Below, piece after piece: positions 26,920 to 33,424 of a stretch of DNA of 37,016 bases. Every line of letters begins with the position of its first letter. The stretch's first letter is position 1. The notes under the pieces were generated by a model, which did no database searches, was not told where the DNA came from, and saw only the letters and a list, made by a program, of their open reading frames with translations. The position numbers were made by a program, and so were the translations under genes. This DNA comes from Rhodoferax sp. OV413. Its GTDB lineage: Bacteria > Pseudomonadota > Gammaproteobacteria > Burkholderiales > Burkholderiaceae_C. The stretch is from contig CAMAWD010000066.1 in NCBI GenBank assembly GCA_945861785.1, forward strand, positions 1 through 37,016, in the 5' to 3' direction.

Positions 26920-27210
26920 TCAACCTGCAGACGGGCCGCCCTGAAGCGACAGATCCAGCGGGTCGAAGTCGCGGCCCCACACCAGTTGCGGCACCTCCGG
27001 GTCATCGACCAGCAGGCCCACACGCACCTCGATGTGCCGGCCCAAGGCCCACTTGACCGTCACGATCATCTCGCTGCCGGCAGCCGTGTGGGCCTGCCAC
27101 TCGGCACGTCGGCCTGGCGGTATGCAGGAAAATATTTCCTCGCAAAGCGCGTGGCCTGCGTTGACGACGGCCTTGCCTGCGTCGATTACTGATTTTGTTT
27201 CGTGTGTCAT
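26920..27210 (-). CDS. Unknown 96-residue protein between TerS and capsid
   Basis: MTHETKSVIDAGKAVVNAGHALCEEIFSCIPPGRRAEWQAHT... is not recognised. The centre reads as beta-strand rich (EMIVTVKWALGRHIEVRVGLLVDD), and Cys residues occur at 23 and 29. It begins 50 bp after the small-terminase stop in the same direction, within the packaging/capsid part of the element. It might be a capsid-size or packaging accessory; this is position-based inference only. Confidence 0.65.
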   Translation of the reverse strand: MTHETKSVIDAGKAVVNAGHALCEEIFSCIPPGRRAEWQAHTAAGSEMIVTVKWALGRHIEVRVGLLVDDPEVPQLVWGRDFDPLDLSLQGGPSAG

Positions 27211-27260
27211 GGCGTGGTCCGGGTTGATGATTGGGTTGTTTGATGGTCTGGTGCAACGGA

Positions 27261-27665
27261 TCAGCGGGCGATCAGGTCATCCCACGGCTGGCCCTTCGGC
27301 GCGTCTGGCTGCGGGCGTGAGTTAGAACCAGCGCCCAGGCGATCGAACCGGCTTTGTGGGCAGATGCGCAGGCGGGCCGACAGCGCCACCAGTTGTTTTT
27401 GTGCTGTCGCTGAAACGTTCACCCAGGGCGATGCCTTGCCATCAACCACGGCACCATCCTTGTCGAGCATTTGCGCGGCTTGTGTCGCCAGGGCGGCGCT
27501 TTGCGCGTAGCCCTCCAGCAGCGGTATGTCCACCGGCGAAAAGTGCGAGGGGTCAACGCTCGTCACGATGTGCTCAAACACCCGCTTCGCAGTTGGTGAG
27601 AGTGTGTCGGGCGGTGCCAGCCGTGGCGCTCCCGTTATGTGCTTGCCTTTGGTGATTGCGGCCAT
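27261..27665 (-). CDS. terS: Phage terminase small subunit, P27 family
   Basis: 134 residues from the ATG at 27665, which has AAAGGA six bases upstream; the longer open frame adds 40 residues without family similarity. Family blocks are LAPPDTLSPTAKRVFEHIVTSVDPSHFSPVDIPLLEGYAQSA, then a short helix, WVNVSATAQKQLVALSARLRICPQSRFDRLGAG. TerS recognises the packaging site and presents DNA to the large terminase. The large subunit is absent, so this TerS must act with a helper's TerL if it functions, as known for other phage satellites that redirect packaging. Confidence 0.85.
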   Translation of the reverse strand: MAAITKGKHITGAPRLAPPDTLSPTAKRVFEHIVTSVDPSHFSPVDIPLLEGYAQSAALATQAAQMLDKDGAVVDGKASPWVNVSATAQKQLVALSARLRICPQSRFDRLGAGSNSRPQPDAPKGQPWDDLIAR

Positions 27666-27756
27666 GAAAAGTCCTTTAGGGTTGAAGGTCACATTGAAAA
27701 GTGAGGGAAGGGGCTCGGTCAGAGAGTCGAAGGCTGTGAAGATTTCACCCGCCTCC

Positions 27757-28059
27757 CTAGGTGGTGGGCCAGCCATCAATGCCAAAGGTCGGCTTGATGC
27801 GCCCTGACTTCTCCAGCATTGCCTTGTCGACGTTGTGATGTGTTGCGCACAAAGCTTGCCAGTTTGAAGAATCCCAGAACAGCGCCGGGTCTCCCCGATG
27901 TGGCGTCTTGTGGTCTACCACCTGAGCGAGAGTTACCTCGCCTCGAGCCTGGCACAAGACGCACAGAGGATTCAGGCGAAGGTAGGCAATGCGGGCCTTT
28001 TGCCATCGACCACCGTAGCCGCGCTCGGAAGTGGATTTGCCCTTGCGCCATGAGGTCAT
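27757..28059 (-). CDS. HNH endonuclease, phage packaging type
   Basis: 100 residues. The HNH/zinc module is complete: Cys33-x2-Cys36, Asp49-His50, Cys71 and His74-His75-Asn76 (VVDHKTPHRGD, NWQALCATHHNVDKAM). Small HNH nucleases next to terminase genes assist DNA cleavage at packaging sites in HK97-like phages. The ATG overlaps the stop of the upstream small gene (ATGA), and AAGGAG lies eight bases before it. It is followed by terS after 91 bp. Confidence 0.9.
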   Translation of the reverse strand: MTSWRKGKSTSERGYGGRWQKARIAYLRLNPLCVLCQARGEVTLAQVVDHKTPHRGDPALFWDSSNWQALCATHHNVDKAMLEKSGRIKPTFGIDGWPTT

Positions 28060-28257
28060 GTTGATGCTCCTTTTAGATTCTCAGAACCTTGTGTGCCGTC
28101 AGATGCGCCGTGGCTGTACGCACACCACAGTGCAGCGCCGGTGCCGCAGCGCAGCCCCCGGCCCTGTGATGCGGCGATGCATGTCGGGCACCGAAAGTGG
28201 TGGTGGTGGTACTCCTGCGCGAGCACGCGCCAGGCAGACGGTGGTGTGTTTGCTCAT
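28056..28257 (-). pseudogene. Small Cys/His-rich gene with probable frameshift near its start
   Basis: An ATG at 28257 with AAGGGG eight bases upstream starts MSKHT, but that frame soon turns into low-quality sequence. The neighbouring frame reads AWRVLAQEYHHHHFRCPTC and then IAASQGRGLRCGTGAALWCAY, with CPTC and later Cys residues. I recall this style from small proteins of Burkholderiales phages. It ends in a TGA that overlaps the HNH ATG. Removing one base near 28240 joins the two frames. Either the gene is broken, a GTG at 28226 is the true start, or a sequence error is present. Function unknown; possibly a zinc-binding accessory. Confidence 0.5.
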
Positions 28258-28275
28258 GGTGATTTCCCCTTGGCG

Positions 28276-28432
28276 GTCAGTTGAGTCAGTGGAGTCAGTG
28301 GTTTTGCATCTCCATCCATTGGCGTATTTCCTCGCGTGTGTGGGCTTCCTGATGCTCGAAGATGGTTTTCATGGGTATTGATGGGGTAATAGAACAAGAT
28401 GGTTTTTCACTGACTTGACTGACTCAACTGAC
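28276..28432. repeat. 25-bp inverted repeats of a GAGTCAGT motif flanking a 107-bp core
   Basis: Arms at 28276-28300 and 28408-28432 are reverse complements at 23 of 25 positions and are themselves built from repeated TTGAGTCAGT-like units. The right arm contains the helicase stop codon. The arrangement could be a hairpin in the message, a protein-binding array or a tiny mobile repeat. Confidence 0.7.
28295..28372 (-). CDS. Possible 25-residue micro-ORF
   Basis: ATG at 28372 to TGA at 28295-28297 encodes MKTIFEHQEAHTREEIRQWM plus five residues. It sits between the helicase and the small Cys/His-rich gene in the same direction and has a plausible helical, charged composition. There is no good ribosome-binding site, and its stop lies in the left arm of the inverted repeat. 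Confidence 0.3.
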   Translation of the reverse strand: MKTIFEHQEAHTREEIRQWMEMQNH

Positions 28433-29800
28433 TTGCCGAGCGGCTTTTACCTGTTCAGACAACAGCATCCGCGTCTTGGCATAGACTGCTTGGCGTTTTC
28501 CTGCCACTTTGAATAGGCCGTCATCGGCGTCCGGGTTGCGCACTGGCACGTAGCCCACGCGCTCGAGCTTGTGCGGTATGGCGCGGCGGCCTTTGCGGTC
28601 CTTCAGTTCGTCGGCCAGGCCATGCAGCACCAAGTAACCGGCCTTGTCGATCAGCATGTTCAGCGTCAGCGCCATCGGTGTGTTGAGCGCGTCGATCACA
28701 TCCCGCAGTTCGCCAGACTCCGGTGCTTCCCCGGCCTGCACCATGGCCCAGAATGCCGATGTCTTGGTCGGTGGCGCTTTCGCGTCAAACCCGGTCAGAT
28801 CCATGGCCCGCAGATAGGCGACAACGTGGCCGGTGCCGCCAGCCGCGTACCAGCCGTAGATCGTGTTCCAGTATTGAGGCTCAAACTCTTCGCGTGTGGC
28901 ATCGCTCCACGCGACGTAGTGGCGGCGATCGTCGGCTGGCAGATACAGGCCGTCGGTCTTGTGGTTGGTGGTGATCACCACGCCGGCCACATTGACAACA
29001 TCATGCTCACGCAGATTCTTTTCATCGACGCGGATCACATCGGGCGGTGCTGCGAGAAACGTCTTGCTGTGGTCGTAGAAGGCGAAGCGGTCAACGTCGC
29101 CGAGGTCGCGCGCCTCGCTTATCCGCAGCATCACGCTCTTGATCCAGCCATTGAAGCGGCCCAGCATCTGCGTCGGTGACACCTCCCGCCAGTTCCACGG
29201 ACCCACGCCGATCTTGATGGGTTCGAGCAGCGTGTCCTTGCCAATGCCCATGCCGCCACCGAGCACCAGCGCATGGTTGATCTTGACGCCGGGATGTTGC
29301 AGCTTGAATGCCAGGTAATTGAAGATGTGGTCGGCGTCCTCGGGGTAGACCTTGCGAACATGCTCGATCCACGGCCCAGCGGCCGATGCGTTGCCTGCCG
29401 GTAACTCTGCCGGTCTGAACAGGTTGAAAACACTCGCACCAGGATGACGCACGTAGCCCGCCTCCTGCATGATTCGGTCGCAGATCAATAGTGGCTCGCT
29501 GGGATCCCAAACCATCTGTTCGACCGGGCGGTTTTGATCCAGCCACGCCGATGGCCGCATGGCCTTGTCACCGCACATTGGCCACGGCTGGATGCGTCCG
29601 TCGACACTGGACGCCGGCCACAGGTCGCGCGTCGGGACATAAATGTATTGGTGGCCGGGCATATAGGCGTAGAAGTCACGCAGCCCGGCCGAGGTGGCAT
29701 CAGGTGGTGGCTCAACATCAAATGTCTGCGCGGTATCGGGCAGCATGTAACGCTCGGCCTGCGCCATCACCTCCCGGATGATCTTGGTTTCATCTTTCAT
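28424..29800 (-). CDS. SF3-type helicase / primase-helicase of the element (DUF5906-like)
   Basis: 458 residues from the ATG at 29800, which has AGGGGGG four bases upstream and overlaps the end of the primase gene; a longer frame upstream reads through the primase in another frame. Walker A is GGGMGIGKDT near residues 181-190, Walker B-like MLRISEARD ends at Glu229, and the motif C-like VVITTNHKTDGLYLPADDRRH has Asn279 and an arginine pair. The arrangement matches helicase domains of phage and satellite primase-helicases. It presumably unwinds the element's origin during replication together with the adjacent TOPRIM primase. The first 150 residues are unassigned. Confidence 0.85.
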   Translation of the reverse strand: MKDETKIIREVMAQAERYMLPDTAQTFDVEPPPDATSAGLRDFYAYMPGHQYIYVPTRDLWPASSVDGRIQPWPMCGDKAMRPSAWLDQNRPVEQMVWDPSEPLLICDRIMQEAGYVRHPGASVFNLFRPAELPAGNASAAGPWIEHVRKVYPEDADHIFNYLAFKLQHPGVKINHALVLGGGMGIGKDTLLEPIKIGVGPWNWREVSPTQMLGRFNGWIKSVMLRISEARDLGDVDRFAFYDHSKTFLAAPPDVIRVDEKNLREHDVVNVAGVVITTNHKTDGLYLPADDRRHYVAWSDATREEFEPQYWNTIYGWYAAGGTGHVVAYLRAMDLTGFDAKAPPTKTSAFWAMVQAGEAPESGELRDVIDALNTPMALTLNMLIDKAGYLVLHGLADELKDRKGRRAIPHKLERVGYVPVRNPDADDGLFKVAGKRQAVYAKTRMLLSEQVKAARQVS

Positions 29801-30627
29801 GTCGCCCCCCTGAGCAAGTCGTTCAAGTCGTTTGCGGTCTGCCTGGTAACGCGCACATCCCGGCCGGCCTCGGCCCAGCGCCGGGCGCATATGGACGCAG
29901 CAGACATGCCGGCTGGGTCCATGTCCTGCGATATCACCAGCGTCGATATGCCGCCAAGCACAGGGAATTGCGCCATGTGCCCGGCGTCGATCAGCGCCCA
30001 CACTGGCAGCGGTGCCCAGGCCAGCGATAGAGCGGTCTCAATGCCTTCTGCGATGCCCAGCAGGGTGCTTACGTCATCGTCGGGCGTCAGCCGGATTACC
30101 CCGTTCTTGATCGAGTGGTTGGCAAGATGCAGGCGCGGCGGGTCTACCTCTGCTTTTCCCGTTGCGGTGATCCAGGTCCGATGCAGACTCAGCGGCTCCC
30201 GCGTATGGGCATCGGTGATCAGCGCCACCAACGCCGGCCCTACGTACCCGCTCGGGTGCTTCAAAGCCGGATGCCACCGAAGATCACCATAGGCAGGCGG
30301 TATCCAGCAGCGGCGCGCCTCAAGGTAGAGAAGCGCCACACCGTCGAGTTCTTGCGTCGTGTTCCACAGCGCACGGCCCCAATCGCTCAGGCGCACATGC
30401 TTTTCGCCTTGGTGTTTTGGCTTGACGGTAGGCGCACGGTGTACGGTCGTGGCATCGGTCCTGAATGACTCGATGTAGCTGCACCGAAAGCAGTGGACCA
30501 CACCGCGGTCGTGCTCCACCTTCAGGCCGGCCGTCTTGTCGCGGCCCCCGCGCCCGCAACTCGGGCAGGTGATGCGGTGGTCGCCGGTCTGGTGGGCGCT
30601 CCAGTCGAAGGATGCGGTGTCGTTCAT
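29797..30627 (-). CDS. Zinc-ribbon TOPRIM primase
   Basis: 276 residues. An N-terminal zinc ribbon has Cys21, Cys24, Cys46 and Cys49 (ITCPSCGRGG, VHCFRCSY). The TOPRIM region has Glu194 in LLGIAEGIETALS and the DxD pair Asp235/Asp237 in ISQDMDPAG. Such proteins make primers for phage or satellite replication. Start and stop overlap neighbours on both sides (TAATG with the preceding gene, four bases with the helicase), so the replication genes are translationally coupled. Primase and helicase are separate here, while P4-type satellites carry them in one chain. Confidence 0.9.
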   Translation of the reverse strand: MNDTASFDWSAHQTGDHRITCPSCGRGGRDKTAGLKVEHDRGVVHCFRCSYIESFRTDATTVHRAPTVKPKHQGEKHVRLSDWGRALWNTTQELDGVALLYLEARRCWIPPAYGDLRWHPALKHPSGYVGPALVALITDAHTREPLSLHRTWITATGKAEVDPPRLHLANHSIKNGVIRLTPDDDVSTLLGIAEGIETALSLAWAPLPVWALIDAGHMAQFPVLGGISTLVISQDMDPAGMSAASICARRWAEAGRDVRVTRQTANDLNDLLRGAT

Positions 30628-30896
30628 TAAAACGGCCCCCCCTTGTGGCGCAGCGGTTCGCGCTCAAGCTCAAGCGGCAGCAATAGGCCGGGCTCACGCT
30701 CCAAATGGTCAGCAGCAAGGCGCAGCAGTTGTGCGGCCTCCATCGCGTTATGGGTCAGAACGTAAATCGTCACTGGTGCGTTGGGTAGCCCGTGTGTGTT
30801 GGGTTGAACTGCCGTGTCGACAACGAATGGGCGGGAATCGGCCCACCGGTCGCCCCACCATTCGCGGCATGTGCATGTGATTTCAAGGGCGCTCAT
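30627..30896 (-). CDS. Unknown 89-residue protein of the element
   Basis: MSALEITCTCREWWGDRWADS... then PVTIYVLTHNAMEAAQLLRLAADHLEREP. It is not recognised. The C-terminal half reads as a beta strand followed by a long amphipathic helix. It overlaps the upstream gene by ATGA and the primase by one base, inside the tight replication/regulation run. Confidence 0.7.
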   Translation of the reverse strand: MSALEITCTCREWWGDRWADSRPFVVDTAVQPNTHGLPNAPVTIYVLTHNAMEAAQLLRLAADHLEREPGLLLPLELEREPLRHKGGPF

Positions 30897-31165
30897 ACCG
30901 CACCGCCAATTTGCCGCAAAAACGATTCAGCAGCGTCCAGGGTAGGCAGGTAGCGCACCATGCCCCACTTGCCCACAAAAAGGCTCACAGGGCCGTCGCT
31001 GGCGTCGGTGCGGCACAACGTGTGCCCCTTCAGTGCGAACTGCGCCTGCAAGGTTTTGAAGTGCTTGTCGGCGGCCAGGTCGTCGCCGATAATCGTGGTG
31101 TTGGTTGATTTCGTATCCGCACTCGCCAGGCCCCCACCTGGCGTTTGCATTTGTGGGGCGCGCAT
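30893..31165 (-). CDS. Unknown 90-residue protein of the element
   Basis: Ser/Thr-rich N-terminus, then AADKHFKTLQAQFALKGHTLCRTDASDGPVSLFVGKWGMVRYLPTLDAAESFLRQIGG, which looks like a small alpha/beta domain. I do not know a function for it; similar short proteins are common next to phage primases. It starts within the TAATG at the end of the AlpA-like gene. Confidence 0.7.
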   Translation of the reverse strand: MRAPQMQTPGGGLASADTKSTNTTIIGDDLAADKHFKTLQAQFALKGHTLCRTDASDGPVSLFVGKWGMVRYLPTLDAAESFLRQIGGAV

Positions 31166-31377
31166 TAGGCGGCCTCGGTGGTTTTGGCGGCGCTTGGGTG
31201 ATCCTGCGCTGTTGCGGCCTCAAGGTTGCGTTGCCATTCTTCGGCCGCGTGTTTGCTGATATAGCGACGGCGACCCAACTTGTAAGAGGGCAGTTCGCCC
31301 GTCTTGATTATTTCTGCAGCCTTCGTATGGCCGACCCGAAAATACTGTTCAAACTCTGCGACCGTGAAAGCTAACAT
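31165..31377 (-). CDS. alpA: AlpA / excisionase-like helix-turn-helix protein
   Basis: 70 residues from the ATG at 31377 (a TTG three codons upstream is possible). FTVAEFEQYFRVGHTKAAEIIKTGELPSYKLGRRRYISKHAAEEWQRNL is a MerR-like excisionase/AlpA fold: helix-turn-helix, then a beta hairpin with basic tip, then a helix. In P4-like elements and Gram-negative phage-inducible islands AlpA activates the island and aids excision. It heads the run of overlapping genes down to the helicase. Its leader contains nested dyads. Confidence 0.85.
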   Translation of the reverse strand: MLAFTVAEFEQYFRVGHTKAAEIIKTGELPSYKLGRRRYISKHAAEEWQRNLEAATAQDHPSAAKTTEAA

Positions 31378-31380
31378 GGC

Positions 31381-31435
31381 GTCCAACCTTTGAAGGTTTG
31401 GTGTCCGCTGAACTATTCAGCGAATCACCTTGGAC
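31381..31435 (-). promoter_or_regulatory. Nested dyads in front of the AlpA-like gene
   Basis: CGCTGAA-CTA-TTCAGCG (31406-31422) is a perfect dyad. AACCTT-TG-AAGGTT lies beside it, and GTCCAA (31381-31386) faces TTGGAC (31430-31435) across both. On the minus strand TTGAAG and AAAAAT, 17 bp apart, could form a weak promoter just upstream. A repressor or helper-derived inducer may act here; no repressor gene was recognised on the element. Confidence 0.4.
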
Positions 31436-31470
31436 GCGATTTTTCCTGCCTGTGGTTGATCCTTCAAACT

Positions 31471-31493
31471 GCCCAAAATTCTATTTTTTGGGC
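31471..31493 (-). other. Hairpin spanning the stop codon of the upstream gene
   Basis: GCCCAAAA (31471-31478) pairs with TTTTGGGC (31486-31493), with the TAG stop of the 187-residue gene in the seven-base loop. There is no T-tract afterwards on the minus strand, so it may be an RNA-stabilising or attenuating hairpin more than a true terminator. Confidence 0.45.
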
Positions 31494-32044
31494 ACTTTCC
31501 TAGGCGCGATATTGAATGGGTCGTTCGCGTTCGCAGCCCCGTTTGATTCCGCTTTGTCACCGTAGGGCTTGTGGCCGGGTGTGTTCTTTCGACCCGTGGG
31601 GAATGCGTCTCGGGCCTGTTTGGGCGTCAGCCCCAAGATGCGGCCGACCTCGGCCCTTGCGGCGGGCGTGGCAGTGACGAAGTGCGCGGCCCAGGGGTTT
31701 TGATGCTTTACCCGCTGAATGGATAAGTGCGCGCGGGCAGGGTTCGCTGGCCCGAATGCTTCGTCCCATGTGCGCACCGTGCCATGTTTGGCAAGCCAGT
31801 ATTGCGCCAGAAAAGCTGTGGCAAGCCAGTCAGGCACCGACAACTTCGCGGCGACACATTGGGCGATTCCATCGATAGGGTTGGCCTCCAACTGCGCCCG
31901 CTGAGTGTTGATGATTTGCGCGGCACCCCAGCGCAGCACCGCACCTTGAACGGCGTATGCATCCGGCTGGGCCTGCGCCTCCTCAGCTTTCGCGGTGAAC
32001 GGGTCAAACGGTTTGTTGGTATCCATTGGAGGGAGCGAATTCAT
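31481..32044 (-). CDS. Unknown 187-residue protein downstream of integrase
   Basis: Starts at the ATG complement of 32042-32044, 14 bases after the integrase stop; a longer frame overlaps the integrase gene and is not used. The centre is helical (AQIINTQRAQLEANPIDGIAQCVAAKLSVPDWLATAFLAQYWLA) and rich in Trp and Ala. The C-terminus is polar and basic with KQARDAFPTGRKNTPGHKPYGDK. I do not recognise the family. The basic tail and position between integrase and AlpA suggest a DNA-binding or recombination accessory role, which is inference. Confidence 0.7.
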   Translation of the reverse strand: MNSLPPMDTNKPFDPFTAKAEEAQAQPDAYAVQGAVLRWGAAQIINTQRAQLEANPIDGIAQCVAAKLSVPDWLATAFLAQYWLAKHGTVRTWDEAFGPANPARAHLSIQRVKHQNPWAAHFVTATPAARAEVGRILGLTPKQARDAFPTGRKNTPGHKPYGDKAESNGAANANDPFNIAPRKVPKK

Positions 32045-32058
32045 GTTGCCGCCCTGCG

Positions 32059-33240
32059 TCACAGCGCCAACAACGCCAGGGCATTGGCGGCATGGTCGCC
32101 GAGCAAATGCCCGTAGTGCTTTTCGATCATGGCCAGGCTGGTGCCGCTCAATTTTGCCACCGTCAGGGTATCCAGCCGGTGCAGCGCCAGCAGGTCCGTG
32201 ATTGTGCTGTGGCGCAGCGCGTAGGCGGTCGCGGCCGGTGGCAGCTTCGCGACGATCACCGCGTCCTTGAACGGATACTTCCATGAGTCCTTGTTCCAGA
32301 ATTGCCCATCCGCTCGGGCGAACAGCGCAGCGCCGGGGAGCTTGTCCTTGGCCTGCTCGGCGAAGAATGCCGCAGTCTGCGGTGGTAGCCCGATCTTGCG
32401 GTCCTTGCCAGACTTGTCCTTGCCGATGGTCACAACTCCCAAGCGTTTGTCGAAGTTGCCAGCAGTCAGCGCGGCCACCGCGCCCGGCCGCAGGGGCAGC
32501 AGCGACAACGCCTTCAGCAGCGCGGCTAGATCAGCCGGTGCGGCTTCGATTAGGGCGCGGCGTTGGTTGGTGTCCAGATAGCAGTCGCGCCGGCCCGTGG
32601 CGTCCTTGATCGGCGTGAGTTTGTATTTCCATGCGCCGTCGCTGGTGGCGTAACCGTCGCGCATAGCAAGATTGAGCGCAGCCTTGAATATCGCCATCTC
32701 CCGATTGATGGTGCTGGCCGCACGCGGCCGTGTGCCCGGCTTGGTCTTGTCTTGCTTGAGCGCCGGTGCCTTGGCCAGCTTGACGCGCCAATCGTTCACT
32801 TGGCCTGTTGTCAATTTTTGGATGGGCGTGTTGCTGAGCTTGCGGTCGCCGAACATCCAGCGCCGGAACCGAACCTCGTAATCATTGGCGACAACTTCAT
32901 TGCCGGCGTCACGCTGCTTTTGAGCGTACCGTGCACATGCTTCGCCCACGGTGATCCCGATTGCCGATCCACCCGCTTCACGGTGATCAAACCATGTTTG
33001 CGCGGCTTTCTTGGCTGCGTCGAAACGCTCGTTGTCGGGCATGTCGGAGAAGTCGCCCAGGGCGCTGTATTTCTGGCCGCCGGTTGTCTCGTCCAGCATC
33101 CGCGCCACCCATGATCCACCTGGCCCAGGGATCATCTTGCGGTAGCCGAGAAACGCACCTTTCGATACGCGGTGCCAGTACGGTTCGCGTCGAATCTTCA
33201 GGACGTTGCGCGCACCAACAGAATCAATCTTCGTCGCCAT
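32059..33240 (-). CDS. int: Tyrosine site-specific integrase of the element
   Basis: 393 residues. The catalytic domain shows box I LSLLPLRPGAVAALT, the lysine segment GKDRKIGLP, box II YALRHSTITDLL and the tyrosine nucleophile in MIEKHYGHLL. The usual box II His is Tyr and the later His is Thr; I recall such variants in this integrase subfamily. An N-terminal arm-binding region precedes it (YWHRVSKGAFLGYRKMIPG). GGAGG lies six bases before the ATG. It is next to attR, as expected. A close relative ends at the right edge of the window. Confidence 0.95.
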   Translation of the reverse strand: MATKIDSVGARNVLKIRREPYWHRVSKGAFLGYRKMIPGPGGSWVARMLDETTGGQKYSALGDFSDMPDNERFDAAKKAAQTWFDHREAGGSAIGITVGEACARYAQKQRDAGNEVVANDYEVRFRRWMFGDRKLSNTPIQKLTTGQVNDWRVKLAKAPALKQDKTKPGTRPRAASTINREMAIFKAALNLAMRDGYATSDGAWKYKLTPIKDATGRRDCYLDTNQRRALIEAAPADLAALLKALSLLPLRPGAVAALTAGNFDKRLGVVTIGKDKSGKDRKIGLPPQTAAFFAEQAKDKLPGAALFARADGQFWNKDSWKYPFKDAVIVAKLPPAATAYALRHSTITDLLALHRLDTLTVAKLSGTSLAMIEKHYGHLLGDHAANALALLAL

Positions 33241-33249
33241 GATTTACCT

Positions 33250-33272
33250 CCAGTACGGAAATAGTACGGAAA
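33250..33272 (+). repeat. Right copy of 23-bp arm repeat
   Basis: Identical to 23928-23950: CC, then two AGTACGGAAA units separated by T. It lies 10 bp upstream of the integrase ATG and 104 bp inside attR. Binding there by Int could also regulate int transcription. Confidence 0.75.
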
Positions 33273-33290
33273 ACCTAGGCGCATTCTAGC

Positions 33291-33360
33291 GGACAATGGC
33301 GAACAAGTGTTTTCGTAAGTCGTTGATTTATATACGTTGACGGACATCGGAGAACAAGTG
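33291..33360. repeat. Two 19-bp imperfect direct repeats around the int promoter
   Basis: 33291-33309 and 33342-33360 share GGACA, GG and GAACAAGTG (16 of 19 positions). The second covers the -35 box of the predicted int promoter. They may be excisionase/AlpA or repressor sites. Confidence 0.6.
33329..33357 (-). promoter_or_regulatory. Predicted int promoter
   Basis: On the minus strand TTGTTC (33357-33352), a 17-bp spacer and TATATA (33334-33329), about 90 bp upstream of the integrase ATG. Confidence 0.5.
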
Positions 33361-33376
33361 AATTACCGCACTTTTT

Positions 33377-33424
33377 GCATTCACACTGCTGGGGTCGGAG
33401 GTTCGAAGCCTCCACCGCCCACCA
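33377..33424 (+). repeat. Right attachment site (attR), 48 bp
   Basis: Exact copy of the tRNA-Val 3' part from the anticodon stem to CCA. The 5' half of the tRNA is missing, so it is not a functional gene. Confidence 0.93.

Larger units (their letters stand above)
23828..33424. mobile_element. 9.5-kb capsid-encoding phage satellite-like element in tRNA-Val
   Basis: Bounded by 48-bp direct att repeats, with a predicted excised circle of 9,549 bp. The leftward genes are integrase, unknown, AlpA-like regulator, two small unknowns, TOPRIM primase, SF3-type helicase, small Cys/His-rich gene, HNH nuclease, P27 small terminase, unknown, and HK97 capsid protein. The integrase-AlpA-primase order is that of Gram-negative phage-inducible islands. 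There is no large terminase, portal, protease, neck, tail or lysis gene, so a helper phage would be required for transfer. The alternative is a deleted prophage. Matching att and arm sites at both ends, overlapping start/stop codons and intact core frames speak against random decay, although the left 1.2 kb is degraded. Confidence 0.85.

Noticed and set aside
28110-28257. Leftward frame MSKHTTVCLARARAGVPPPP as the real small gene
   Set aside because: After MSKHT the sequence loses protein character, while the adjacent frame has CPTC, LWCAY and a stop overlapping the next gene's ATG. I treat the two as one frameshifted gene.
28031-28381. Rightward 116-codon frame across the HNH upstream region
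   Set aside because: Opposite to the operon direction; its start lies inside the HNH gene and its product is low-complexity.
33377-33424. Second tRNA-Val gene
   Set aside because: Only the 3' 48 bases are present; acceptor 5' strand and D arm are missing. It is attR.
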